This document shows, one piece after another, positions 28,306 to 36,900 of a DNA stretch of 64,000 nucleotides. The first letter of the stretch is position 1; every line of letters begins with the position of its first letter. The stretch covers positions 20,585 to 84,584 of the forward strand of contig QCLZ01000007.1 of NCBI GenBank assembly GCA_003214175.1, written 5' to 3'. Below the pieces are notes generated by a model. It searched no databases. It saw only the letters and a list, made by a program, of their open reading frames with translations, and was not told where the DNA came from. The DNA is from Prochlorococcus sp. AG-418-I20 (lineage in GTDB: Bacteria > Cyanobacteriota > Cyanobacteriia > PCC-6307 > Cyanobiaceae). A program made the translations under genes and the position numbers.

Positions 28306-28584
28306 TTAATCTTCCCAATCATCTTCTGAAACGTCTTCTTCAGTCTTATAATCTTCTTTTTCTCCCATGAGTGCTGAAAGTTCTTCTTCTTCTATCGTAC
28401 TAATTTCTTGTGAATCCCCATCTTTTTCAGCAATAAGTCTTCCTGTATTTTCAAGCCATGATAGGAGATCAGGTTCATCTCTTAATGGTAAAACAGGAGC
28501 TGGCTCGTCTCTCTGGTAGCAGGTTAAGGCAGGGTTGACTTTAGAAATATCATCTAATCTAACTTTTAGTTGTTTTGAATCCAT
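28306..28584 (-). CDS. DUF3134 family small acidic protein
   Basis: The 92-residue protein has the DUF3134 pattern: NPALTCYQRDEPAPVLPLRDEPDLLSWLENTGRL, then a strongly acidic tail ending DDWED. The family is confined, as far as I recall, to cyanobacteria and has no known function. Its TAA stop (28308-28306) is followed in the same reading frame by the N-terminal extension of mraY. The overlapping ATG in the +1 frame at 28322 suggests translational coupling with mraY. Confidence 0.85.
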   Translation of the reverse strand: MDSKQLKVRLDDISKVNPALTCYQRDEPAPVLPLRDEPDLLSWLENTGRLIAEKDGDSQEISTIEEEELSALMGEKEDYKTEEDVSEDDWED

Positions 28585-28637
28585 TTAAGGTTAAGTTCTA
28601 TATATAAGATAATACATAATGATGCATACGAAAAACT

Positions 28638-28832
28638 TTGTTTGATAAAGGAAATTTAAAATACTTTTTAATTTGGCTAGTTTCATTGTTGCTGTCTGGA
28701 TTATTTAAAGTTATTGGATATTTGAATCCTAATTTTTTAATAATTAATAACTTTCTTCTCTTATCGCTAGTTTTTGGTCCAGCTCTTTTAGTTACAATAA
28801 TATTAGTTTTTAAAAAGTTTTCGAATTCTTAA
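28638..28832 (+). CDS. Small two-helix membrane protein
   Basis: This 64-residue frame from a TTG at 28638 encodes two hydrophobic stretches ([21 protein letters not shown] and [22 protein letters not shown]) with Lys/Asn turns, like a short membrane hairpin. It precedes argG by 38 bases in the same direction. No ATG or clear Shine-Dalgarno site is present. I do not recognise a family. Coding status is supported by the hydrophobic pattern and by its filling the gap, but remains moderate. Confidence 0.55.
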   Translation: MFDKGNLKYFLIWLVSLLLSGLFKVIGYLNPNFLIINNFLLLSLVFGPALLVTIILVFKKFSNS

Positions 28833-28870
28833 TTACGTCAAAAATAAAAATTTATGGAGCCAATTTAAAA

Positions 28871-30085
28871 ATGGAGCAGGTTAAAAAAGTTGTACTAGCT
28901 TATTCAGGTGGTGTTGATACTAGTGTTTGTATTCCTTATTTAAAACATGAATATGGCATTTCAGAAGTAGTTACTTTTGTAGCTGATCTTGGACAAGGCG
29001 AAGATTTAGAACTTATTAGGCAAAAAGCCTTAAGTTCTGGTGCATCTAAATCAATCATTGGTAATTTAGTTAATAGTTTTGTTGAGAGCTATGCTTTCCC
29101 AGCTATTAGAGCAAATGGATTATATTTAGATAAATATCCTCTATCTACAGCTCTTGCTAGACCTTTAATTGCCGAAAATCTTGTTAATGCCGCAAGAGAG
29201 TTTAATGCTGATGCAGTAGCTCATGGATGTACTGGTAAAGGTAATGATCAAGTTCGGTTTGATTTAGCAATTAATGCTCTAGCCCCTGACTTAAAAATAA
29301 TTACTCCTGCAAGGGAGTGGAATATGAGTAGGGAAGAAGCGATAATATATGGAGAAAAATTTGGTATTCCTGCACCCGTATCAAAAAAATCACCATATTC
29401 AATAGATGTAAACCTTCTTGGAAGAAGTATTGAGGCGGGCATATTAGAGGATCCAATGCAAGAAGCACCTGAAGATATTTTTGCAATAACATCTTCAATT
29501 GATAATTCACCTAATTTCCCTAAAGATGTAGAGATTGTTTTTAAAAATGGGTTTCCAGTTGCTATTAATAATGAATTTTTAGCTCCAGTAGAGCTTATTA
29601 AAAAAGCTAATACTCTTGCTGGTGAGCATGGTTTTGGAAGATTAGATATGATTGAAGATCGTGTAGTAGGAATTAAAAGTAGAGAAATTTACGAAACACC
29701 TGGCCTCTTACTTTTAATCAAAGCTCACAAAGAATTAGAGAGTATTACATTAAACCCAGATGTTGTTGACTTTAAAGGAATAGTTGAAAAAAAATGGGGT
29801 CAATTAGTCTATCAGGGTTTTTGGTTTGGACCTCTTAAAGATAGTTTAGATGCATTTATTGCATCGACTCAAACTTCAGTTAACGGAAAAGTAAAGATTA
29901 GACTTCATAAGGGGAATGCAACAGTAATTGGGAGAATGTCAGAAAATAATTCACTTTACAGGGAAGATTTGGCAACTTACAGCAATGATGATGTTTTTAA
30001 TCATTCTTTAGCAGAGGGTTTTATATATATGTGGGGTATGTCTAATAAAATATGGGCTGAGTTAAATTCAAAAACAAAAGATTAA
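28871..30085 (+). CDS. argG: Argininosuccinate synthase
   Basis: ArgG condenses citrulline and aspartate with ATP to argininosuccinate. The ATP pyrophosphatase loop [10 protein letters not shown] opens the protein. [15 protein letters not shown] and APAREW are family signatures, and the length of 404 is typical. GGAG at 28855-28858 lies upstream of the ATG. The gene ends 3 bases before the convergent rpsF stop. argH, the next enzyme, lies 26 kb away on the other side of the origin. Confidence 0.97.
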   Translation: MEQVKKVVLAYSGGVDTSVCIPYLKHEYGISEVVTFVADLGQGEDLELIRQKALSSGASKSIIGNLVNSFVESYAFPAIRANGLYLDKYPLSTALARPLIAENLVNAAREFNADAVAHGCTGKGNDQVRFDLAINALAPDLKIITPAREWNMSREEAIIYGEKFGIPAPVSKKSPYSIDVNLLGRSIEAGILEDPMQEAPEDIFAITSSIDNSPNFPKDVEIVFKNGFPVAINNEFLAPVELIKKANTLAGEHGFGRLDMIEDRVVGIKSREIYETPGLLLLIKAHKELESITLNPDVVDFKGIVEKKWGQLVYQGFWFGPLKDSLDAFIASTQTSVNGKVKIRLHKGNATVIGRMSENNSLYREDLATYSNDDVFNHSLAEGFIYMWGMSNKIWAELNSKTKD

Positions 30086-30088
30086 AAA

Positions 30089-30550
30089 TTAAGAGTCTGT
30101 ATTTTCTTTGGTTTCAGTATTATCTTTTCCCGCAGTTGAAGAATCTGCGCTTACCACTTGTTCGTTTTCCTTAGATTCAACTTTAGTTTCTGCATTCTCT
30201 TTATCATCTGCTTGAGTTGAACTCTTAGTAGAAGGTCTTGGAGTTGGTAAAGGCCCTTCTTGTTTAACGGTCATATATCTAATAACATCTTCACTAAGTC
30301 TCATTGCTTTTTCAATTTTGAAAATATGTTGTCCATCACCTTGATGACTTAGTTGGACGTAGATACCTTCTCTATGTTTTGCTATTTGATAGGCTAATCT
30401 TCTTTTGCCTCTCATTTGACTATCGAGAATGGTACCGCCAAATTCTTCTAAAAGCTTATTGTATTTATCAATGTGGTTAGATACTTCCCCTTCCGCAATA
30501 TCTGGGCGGAGGATGTACATGGTTTCGTAATAAGATTGTTGATTGTTCAT
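30089..30550 (-). CDS. rpsF: 30S ribosomal protein bS6 with acidic tail
   Basis: bS6 binds 16S rRNA together with bS18 in the platform of the small subunit. The core ([12 protein letters not shown] through [15 protein letters not shown], about residues 7-105) is standard. A roughly 50-residue Glu/Ser/Thr/Lys-rich tail follows, which is probably disordered; E. coli S6 also has a glutamate-rich end. I chose the ATG at 30550 ([10 protein letters not shown]). A TTG at 30562 would add MSET. It is convergent with argG (3-base gap) and preceded by an 84-base gap with a 12-bp palindrome. Confidence 0.95.
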   Translation of the reverse strand: MNNQQSYYETMYILRPDIAEGEVSNHIDKYNKLLEEFGGTILDSQMRGKRRLAYQIAKHREGIYVQLSHQGDGQHIFKIEKAMRLSEDVIRYMTVKQEGPLPTPRPSTKSSTQADDKENAETKVESKENEQVVSADSSTAGKDNTETKENTDS

Positions 30551-30613
30551 GGTTTCAGACAAGGTCTTTGGCTCATTAATTGATGTGATGAGCGTCTGTT
30601 CATATTTAACGAT

Positions 30614-30625
30614 ACATCATGATGT
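30614..30625. promoter_or_regulatory. 12-bp perfect palindrome upstream of rpsF
   Basis: ACATCATGATGT reads identically on both strands and sits 64-75 bases before the rpsF ATG, in the gap after aroE. It could be an operator for a dimeric regulator near the rpsF promoter. A chance occurrence cannot be excluded. Confidence 0.4.
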
Positions 30626-30646
30626 GCAGTTCCTTGAAAATTAGCA

Positions 30647-31516
30647 TCATTTATTTGAAAGATAATTTTTAAGTGCGTTATTCATAATATGGAAAGGCAC
30701 TTCTAAGCCATTTGTCCAAAATGATAATGATTTCAATCCTTGAGCAACAAGCATTTGCAAACCATCGATAGTCATGCATCCTTTGTTTCCGCTAAATTTC
30801 AATAGATGAGTTGGAGCAGGATTGTAGATTAAATCATAAACAATTGTTTTTGAGCTAAGAGATCTCCAAAAAGTCTCCCCATATGGCAATTCATTCATTT
30901 CATGTTTAGCTGTTTTCATACCTACTGGTGTTGTATTTACAATTAAATCTGCTTCTTCAATTAAATTTTGAACTTGATTATCATTATTTAACAAGCCCTG
31001 AAGTTCAATTTGATTTTCAAAATTCTTGATTAATTCATCAAGTGATGATTTGTTCCGTGATACTACTGAAATACTTGAGAGATTTAAATTAATTAATCCT
31101 TGAATAACAGATCGTGCTGCACCACCTGAGCCAAGAACAATAGATTGCTTTTTTGTTAAATTTAGTGTTTTTAACGGATAAATAAATCCTTCTACGTCTG
31201 TATTCGTTCCACTCCATTCTTTTTCAGAATTTAATTTTAGAGTATTTATTGCTTTCAGTTTCCTTGCAATAGGGGAAATTTCACTACAGAGGTTAAATAC
31301 TTTTTCTTTATGGGGAATTGTAATATTTAAACCTTTACAATTAATTTTTTTCAAAGAATTCAGAACTAATTCTAGATCTTCATTTTTGCAAGGTATAGCG
31401 ATATAAATTAAATCTAAGCCTAAATATTGAAGGGCAGCATTCTGCATAATCGGCGATAAGGAATGGCTTACTGGATTACCGATTAATGCAATAAAAGATG
31501 TCTTACTTGAAATCAT
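30647..31516 (-). CDS. aroE: Shikimate 5-dehydrogenase
   Basis: AroE reduces 3-dehydroshikimate with NADPH in the chorismate pathway. The substrate-binding NPVSHSLSPIMQN opens the protein. NITIPHKE carries the catalytic Lys, NTDVEGF follows, and GSGGAARSVIQGL is the NADP-binding loop. The ATG at 31516 (MISSKTSFIAL) gives 289 residues, the usual length. A longer GTG-started frame to 31561 adds 15 uncharacteristic residues and would run into the dnaK promoter region. It is divergent from dnaK. Confidence 0.94.
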   Translation of the reverse strand: MISSKTSFIALIGNPVSHSLSPIMQNAALQYLGLDLIYIAIPCKNEDLELVLNSLKKINCKGLNITIPHKEKVFNLCSEISPIARKLKAINTLKLNSEKEWSGTNTDVEGFIYPLKTLNLTKKQSIVLGSGGAARSVIQGLINLNLSSISVVSRNKSSLDELIKNFENQIELQGLLNNDNQVQNLIEEADLIVNTTPVGMKTAKHEMNELPYGETFWRSLSSKTIVYDLIYNPAPTHLLKFSGNKGCMTIDGLQMLVAQGLKSLSFWTNGLEVPFHIMNNALKNYLSNK

Positions 31517-31565
31517 GTTTAGAACTTTTTTCTTAAAAATAACAATCTGTTCGGGAACCACACCC

Positions 31566-31589
31566 CGTCATTGAGTAACAATAATGACG
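31566..31589. promoter_or_regulatory. Inverted repeat between aroE and dnaK
   Basis: The arms CGTCATT (31566-31572) and AATGACG (31583-31589) are perfectly complementary, with a 10-base centre. The element lies 44 bases before the chosen dnaK ATG and about 50 bases before the aroE start. It differs from the classic CIRCE element (9-bp arms TTAGCACTC) in both sequence and arm length. It may be an operator for the divergent pair or a small RNA hairpin in the dnaK leader. Confidence 0.45.
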
Positions 31590-31632
31590 CTTATGACCGA
31601 TTATGGAGAATATCAAATATGAAAATTTACCC

Positions 31633-33540
31633 ATGGGGAAGGTTGTAGGAATTGATTTAGGAACAACTAATAGTTGTGTCGCTGTAATGGAAGGTGGTAA
31701 ACCTACTGTAATAGCAAATGCTGAAGGTTTCAGAACTACACCATCAGTTGTTGCATATACAAAGAATCAAGATCAGCTCGTTGGACAAATCGCAAAAAGA
31801 CAAGCTGTTATGAACCCTGAAAATACTTTTTATTCTGCAAAGCGTTTTGTTGGTAGAAGAGTTGATGAAGTAAATGAAGAATCTAAAGAAGTTAGTTATT
31901 CTGTTGAAAAATCTGGTTCTAGTGTCAAATTAAAGTGTCCCATTTTGGATAAGCAGTTTTCCCCTGAAGAGGTAAGTTCTCAAGTTTTAAGAAAGCTAGC
32001 AGATGATGCGGGTAAATACCTCGGTGAAAAAGTTACACAGGCTGTAATTACTGTGCCGGCTTATTTTAATGACTCTCAAAGGCAGGCTACAAAAGATGCA
32101 GGAAAGATTGCAGGTTTAGAAGTTCTTAGAATAGTCAATGAGCCAACCGCTGCAGCTCTGGCATATGGTTTGGATAAAGAAAATGAAAAAATTCTTGTAT
32201 TTGATTTAGGAGGAGGAACATTTGATGTCTCAGTTATTGAAGCTGGTGACGGAGTAACTGAAGTGCTTTCTACATCTGGAGACACTCATTTAGGTGGTGA
32301 TGATTTTGATAAGTGCATCGTAGATCATTTAGCAAGTACTTTTAAGTCAAATGAGGGAATTGACCTTAGACAAGATAAGCAGGCTCTACAACGACTTACC
32401 GAAGCAGCTGAAAAAGCAAAAATTGAGCTTTCAAATGCTACACAGAGTGAAATAAATTTGCCGTTTATTACAGCAACCCCTGAAGGTCCAAAACATCTGG
32501 ATTTGAACCTTACTAGAGCAAAATTTGAAGAATTAGCAGCTTCTTTAATTGATAGGTGCAAAACCCCAGTTGAAAGAGCTATTAGCGATGCAAAAATTTC
32601 TACTAGTGAAATAGATGAAGTTGTGATGGTCGGGGGTTCATCCAGGATACCTGCAGTTTTAGATTTAGTTAAAAAAATAATAGGTAAGGAACCAAATCAA
32701 ACTGTTAATCCTGATGAAGTAGTCGCTGTTGGAGCAGCTCTTCAAGGAGGAGTTTTAGCAGGTGAAGTTAAAGATATATTATTGCTTGATGTTACTCCAC
32801 TTTCTTTAGGTGTAGAAACTTTAGGTGGAGTTATGACTAAAATGATAAATAGAAATACTACAGTTCCTACCAAGAAATCTGAGACATATTCAACTGCTGT
32901 AGACGGTCAAACAAATGTAGAAATACACGTACTACAGGGTGAAAGAGAAATGGCATCTGATAACAAAAGTCTAGGAACTTTTAGATTAGATGGTATTCCA
33001 TCGGCACCAAGAGGCGTTCCCCAAATTGAAGTTACATTTGATATTGATGCAAACGGTATTCTTAGTGTTAAAGCTAAAGATAAAGGAAGTGGTAAAGAGC
33101 AAAGTATTTCCATCACTGGTGCTTCTACTTTATCTGACAATGAGGTTGATAAAATGGTGAAAGATGCAGAATCTAATGCATCAGCAGATAAAGAAAAAAG
33201 AGAAAAAATTGATTTAAAAAACCAAGCTGAAACACTTGTTTATCAGACAGAAAAGCAACTAGGTGAATTGGGAGATAAAATTGATGCTTCAGCAAAGTCT
33301 AAGGTTGAAGAAAAAAGTAATGCTTTGAAAGAGGCAACTTCAAAAGAGGACTATGAATCAATGAAAAAACTCCTTGAAGAGCTTCAACAAGAACTCTACG
33401 CAGTTGGTTCATCTGTTTATCAGCAAACAGGAAATCAGCCTCCAACTCCTGGTTCAGCTAGCGGTGCGGATCAGCCTGAATCAAATGACAAAGGTGGAGA
33501 TGATGTAATTGATGCAGACTTTACTGAATCAAAAGATTAG
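31633..33540 (+). CDS. dnaK: Molecular chaperone DnaK (Hsp70)
   Basis: DnaK binds exposed hydrophobic peptides in an ATP cycle with DnaJ and GrpE. The canonical N terminus [15 protein letters not shown] starts at the ATG at 31633 and gives 635 residues. A longer frame from 31603 adds [10 protein letters not shown], which is not typical. Hsp70 signatures [20 protein letters not shown] and [13 protein letters not shown] are all present. The linker DVTPLSLG leads to the substrate-binding domain, and the C terminus ends in an acidic tail [12 protein letters not shown]. Its stop overlaps that of the convergent oxidase gene by 4 bases. dnaJ and grpE are not in this window. Confidence 0.97.
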   Translation: MGKVVGIDLGTTNSCVAVMEGGKPTVIANAEGFRTTPSVVAYTKNQDQLVGQIAKRQAVMNPENTFYSAKRFVGRRVDEVNEESKEVSYSVEKSGSSVKLKCPILDKQFSPEEVSSQVLRKLADDAGKYLGEKVTQAVITVPAYFNDSQRQATKDAGKIAGLEVLRIVNEPTAAALAYGLDKENEKILVFDLGGGTFDVSVIEAGDGVTEVLSTSGDTHLGGDDFDKCIVDHLASTFKSNEGIDLRQDKQALQRLTEAAEKAKIELSNATQSEINLPFITATPEGPKHLDLNLTRAKFEELAASLIDRCKTPVERAISDAKISTSEIDEVVMVGGSSRIPAVLDLVKKIIGKEPNQTVNPDEVVAVGAALQGGVLAGEVKDILLLDVTPLSLGVETLGGVMTKMINRNTTVPTKKSETYSTAVDGQTNVEIHVLQGEREMASDNKSLGTFRLDGIPSAPRGVPQIEVTFDIDANGILSVKAKDKGSGKEQSISITGASTLSDNEVDKMVKDAESNASADKEKREKIDLKNQAETLVYQTEKQLGELGDKIDASAKSKVEEKSNALKEATSKEDYESMKKLLEELQQELYAVGSSVYQQTGNQPPTPGSASGADQPESNDKGGDDVIDADFTESKD

Positions 33541-34619
33541 GTAATGTACTTTTTAATCTCATTAGCAACCCACTTAGAGCAAACGGGTGCAAGCAAAATA
33601 CCATTTTTATAAAAACCTGTACATATAATTAGTCCATCTCCCAAATTTTTCATTATTGGTGAAGGTTCACCTTCAGGTCTAGACCTTACACCAAACCACT
33701 TTTTCTTGATTTGACCATTGATTAGCCACGTTGGTTTTTGATTTAGAAAATTTGTAATTTTCTCAAAAATATTTTTTTCTGGTTTTGTACTATATTCGTC
33801 TGTTGAGCCAATAATGAGTTTGTTTTTTGATATTGGAATTATATTTTTGCCATTTATATTGAATTGTTTTGGAAGTGTTAATAAATCAACTTCTGCATCA
33901 TTGATGCTAACTTCTATAGCTTGACCTAAAACAGGTTTTAATTTGATGTTGTGAGACAAGTTATCTATCAAATCAACCGCTTTTAAAGAATTACATAAAA
34001 TAACTAGATCAGATTTGATATCTTTATTGCTTTTTGTTGTAGAAAACCATTGATTGTTTGCTTTTCTGATTTTTATTATTTCTTCATTTACAAAATTTAT
34101 TTTTTTATTTTTTAGATATTTATCTATTGTCTTAAGTAAAGAAACAGCATTTATTCTTCCATCTTTGAAAGATATCATTCCTTTTATATTTTTTGTCTGA
34201 AATGCTTTATTTATATTTTTAATAATAATTGAGTCCTTTTCTAAAATTTGTAAGCTTAGATCATCATTTTCATCAATAAATTTCTTTAATTTTTTAAACT
34301 TTTCTTCGTTTGTAGTTAGTTGTATTAATGGCTTTTCGATATTTAATCCATTATTGATATTTTGCAGTAATGAAATCCATTTTGGCCATAATTCAATGCT
34401 TTTTTTCCTGAGATCCCAACTTCTACCTTTCCTTTTTTGATACATATTACCCATTAGTAATCCTAAAGCTGCGCTGCTACTATTTTGTAGTTGAGTCGGA
34501 TCTATTAATGTTATTTGGAAACCTAATTCTGATAATTCTAAAGCGTTAAATTTTCCAATAATTCCCGATCCAATAATAACTACATGTGCTTTTTGAAAAT
34601 TTTCTTTTAAGCCTTTCAT
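33537..34619 (-). CDS. FAD-dependent oxidoreductase, D-amino acid/glycine oxidase (DAO) family
   Basis: The N-terminal dinucleotide-binding motif [28 protein letters not shown] binds FAD, and the C-terminal [19 protein letters not shown] is the closing FAD contact of the DAO family. At 360 residues it is the size of ThiO glycine oxidases, which feed thiazole synthesis. No thi gene is adjacent, so thiamine is only one possibility; D-amino acid or sarcosine oxidation are others. Middle regions are divergent and Lys/Asn-rich. It is divergent from purU with a 48-base gap. Confidence 0.75.
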   Translation of the reverse strand: MKGLKENFQKAHVVIIGSGIIGKFNALELSELGFQITLIDPTQLQNSSSAALGLLMGNMYQKRKGRSWDLRKKSIELWPKWISLLQNINNGLNIEKPLIQLTTNEEKFKKLKKFIDENDDLSLQILEKDSIIIKNINKAFQTKNIKGMISFKDGRINAVSLLKTIDKYLKNKKINFVNEEIIKIRKANNQWFSTTKSNKDIKSDLVILCNSLKAVDLIDNLSHNIKLKPVLGQAIEVSINDAEVDLLTLPKQFNINGKNIIPISKNKLIIGSTDEYSTKPEKNIFEKITNFLNQKPTWLINGQIKKKWFGVRSRPEGEPSPIMKNLGDGLIICTGFYKNGILLAPVCSKWVANEIKKYIT

Positions 34620-34667
34620 TGATATATTAGATATGCTTGCTTATTCGACTTAATAGTTAAAAGTTTT

Positions 34668-35522
34668 TTGGAACATCCCTCAATTATATTCAAAATTGTT
34701 TGTCCTGATCGTCCTGGCTTAGTAAGTTTACTTACAAGTTGGATTTCTAATTATGGTGGGAACATCAAGCATTCTGATCACCATACTGATCAAGATGCGG
34801 GATTGTTCCTTAGTCGAATTGAATGGAATAGTAAAAATCCATCTTTTAATAGAGATGAAATTTATAAAGAATTTGAAAAAATAGCAGCTGAAGTCAATGG
34901 AAAATTTAACGTTAATTATTCTGATGAAATTCCAAATGTCGCTATTTTCGTCAGCAAACAAAATCATTGTTTGATTGATTTACTTTGGCGAGTAAGAAAT
35001 GGTGAACTCAAAATGAAAGTGCCTTTAATAATTTCAAATCATTCAGATCTTGAAAATATTGCAAATGACTTTAATTCAAAATTTGTCCATGTTGATACAT
35101 TTAATTTGGATAAATCTGATGTTGAAGATCAATTTTTAAGCTTACTAAAAGAATATGAAATTGACCTTATTGTATTAGCTAAATATATGCAAATTTTGAG
35201 TGACTCTTTTTTAAATAAGTTTTCTTCAATAATTAATATTCATCATTCTTTCTTACCTGCATTTAAGGGGGCCCAACCATATCATCGAGCATGGAAGAGA
35301 GGTGTTAAGTTAATCGGTGCTACTGCTCATTATGTTACTGAGGATCTTGATGAAGGGCCTATAATAGAGCAATGTACAGTTAATGTAAGTCATAGGGATG
35401 AAGTTGATGATTTAATAAGAAAAGGAAGAGATATTGAAAGAATAGCTTTAGCAAGAGCGGTTAGGTTACATTTAAATCATCAAGTTTTTGTTTATAACAG
35501 CAAAACTGCTGTTTTTGATTGA
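34668..35522 (+). CDS. purU: Formyltetrahydrofolate deformylase
   Basis: PurU hydrolyses 10-formyl-THF to formate and THF, balancing one-carbon pools and supplying formate for PurT. An N-terminal ACT-like domain (IIFKIVCPDRPGLVSLLTSW, HHTDQDAGLF) precedes a formyltransferase domain with NIHHSFLPAFKGAQPYHRAW (catalytic Asn-His) and GATAHYVTEDLDEGPII. The length of 284 is normal. The start is TTG at 34668 (TTGGAACATCCC). No ATG occurs before the conserved region. It is convergent with the ClC gene. Confidence 0.95.
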   Translation: MEHPSIIFKIVCPDRPGLVSLLTSWISNYGGNIKHSDHHTDQDAGLFLSRIEWNSKNPSFNRDEIYKEFEKIAAEVNGKFNVNYSDEIPNVAIFVSKQNHCLIDLLWRVRNGELKMKVPLIISNHSDLENIANDFNSKFVHVDTFNLDKSDVEDQFLSLLKEYEIDLIVLAKYMQILSDSFLNKFSSIINIHHSFLPAFKGAQPYHRAWKRGVKLIGATAHYVTEDLDEGPIIEQCTVNVSHRDEVDDLIRKGRDIERIALARAVRLHLNHQVFVYNSKTAVFD

Positions 35523-35532
35523 AAATAATCTC

Positions 35533-36891
35533 CTAGTCGTCTAATTCTATTTGTATTTGTCTTTCATAAATTGATTCTTCATTAAAAGCTCTTGCTATCA
35601 AGAAACTTGCAATGCAGCTGATTAGGACAGGTTTCATTATTAACAAATTTTTTGTTAAGGCAAAAGCTAAAAACATAGCTGTTATTGGTGTTCGCGAACA
35701 TCCTGCTACGAAAGCTCCCATTCCTGCAAAAATATATGTACTTGGTGCATGTCCTGTTGCAATTTCTACCCAGCTCCCCATTATTAGTCCGATTGACCCT
35801 CCTAAAGTAAGCATTGGATAGAACAATCCTCCAGGAGCTCCAGATGCGGCAGCTAAACCTGTAGTAATGAATAATACCAAAACTGCTAACAAAGCAATTC
35901 CAATACTTGTATTTTGCTCAGCTATTATTTTTTGTAATTCATCTAAATTATGAAATGTACTAGGTAAAAAAGCATAGATACTGCCTAAAATAAGTCCACA
36001 AATACTCATTTTTAAAACAAATTTATTTTTATACCACTTTTTCCCAAGATTTTGCATTAACAAAACGTATCTGCTATACAATTCTGCAAATATTCCAATA
36101 ATTATTCCTAATAGAACTAGGTAAATAAAATCAATAGGTAAGAAAAAAACTGATGGGTCATATTCTTTTTGAATCAAGAATCCTAGGTTAAAATCAAAGC
36201 CTCCTGCTTTAGGGTCTAAACCTAAGGCTTGAATAATATCAGCAGATGAATCTGCAATGAAAGTAGTAATTACTACTAATAGCAAGATAACTGGTCTAGC
36301 AGAGTTTAATAGCTCTTCAATCGCATAAATAAACCCACCTAGTGGAGCGCTAAAAACTGCAGCTATTCCAGCACCACCTCCTGCTGCAACTATTACTCTT
36401 CTGAAGGCTGTAGGAGCTTTGAGCCATTTGGCCATTTGCCAAGCAACTGATCCTCCCATTTGAACCGATGGACCTTCTGGTCCCAGAGGGAATCCACTAC
36501 CAATAGCGATAATTCCAGATATTAGCTTTACCAATCCGACTTTTATATTCATTGGCACTTTTTTATGTCTTAAGAAACCCATGATTTGACTCACACCTGA
36601 ACCTTTCGCAGCAGGTGCAATATTTTTGATCAAATATCCAGCAATTGCTCCTCCAATAGCTCCAAAAATTGGTAATACAGCAATTGATGGGAATTGTTCT
36701 AAGAGTGCTAATCTCCAATTGTTAATAAAGTAGATTCCAGTTTTAAAAAATATACTTGTAATTGCAGCTCCTAAGCCTGTTAAGAAAAGCGAAAATACAA
36801 CTACGAGGGATCTTTGTCTTAATAATTTTTTGATACTACGAGAAGAATTATTACTGGTTTTCTGAATATTTTCTTTTATAAGGTTTGGCAT
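35533..36891 (-). CDS. ClC-family chloride channel or Cl-/H+ antiporter
   Basis: The protein (452 residues) has the ClC helix pattern and three ion-pathway motifs: GSGV (97-100), GSGFPLGPEGPSVQ with gating Glu139, and an AIEEL site (E192/E193) matching the proton glutamate of antiporters. A final GAFVAGCSRTPITA is also typical. In the selectivity motif G(K/R)EGP the basic residue is replaced by Pro (GPEGP, 137-141). Retained acidic residues point to an antiporter; the anion is uncertain. No cytoplasmic CBS domains are present. It lies 10 bases before the acnB stop in the same direction, so acnB precedes it in a likely transcript. Confidence 0.92.
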   Translation of the reverse strand: MPNLIKENIQKTSNNSSRSIKKLLRQRSLVVVFSLFLTGLGAAITSIFFKTGIYFINNWRLALLEQFPSIAVLPIFGAIGGAIAGYLIKNIAPAAKGSGVSQIMGFLRHKKVPMNIKVGLVKLISGIIAIGSGFPLGPEGPSVQMGGSVAWQMAKWLKAPTAFRRVIVAAGGGAGIAAVFSAPLGGFIYAIEELLNSARPVILLLVVITTFIADSSADIIQALGLDPKAGGFDFNLGFLIQKEYDPSVFFLPIDFIYLVLLGIIIGIFAELYSRYVLLMQNLGKKWYKNKFVLKMSICGLILGSIYAFLPSTFHNLDELQKIIAEQNTSIGIALLAVLVLFITTGLAAASGAPGGLFYPMLTLGGSIGLIMGSWVEIATGHAPSTYIFAGMGAFVAGCSRTPITAMFLAFALTKNLLIMKPVLISCIASFLIARAFNEESIYERQIQIELDD

Positions 36892-36900
36892 AATCCATGT

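Noticed and set aside
31603..31632. Ten-residue N-terminal extension of DnaK
   Set aside because: [10 protein letters not shown] is unlike Hsp70 N termini; the ATG at 31633 gives the canonical [14 protein letters not shown] start.
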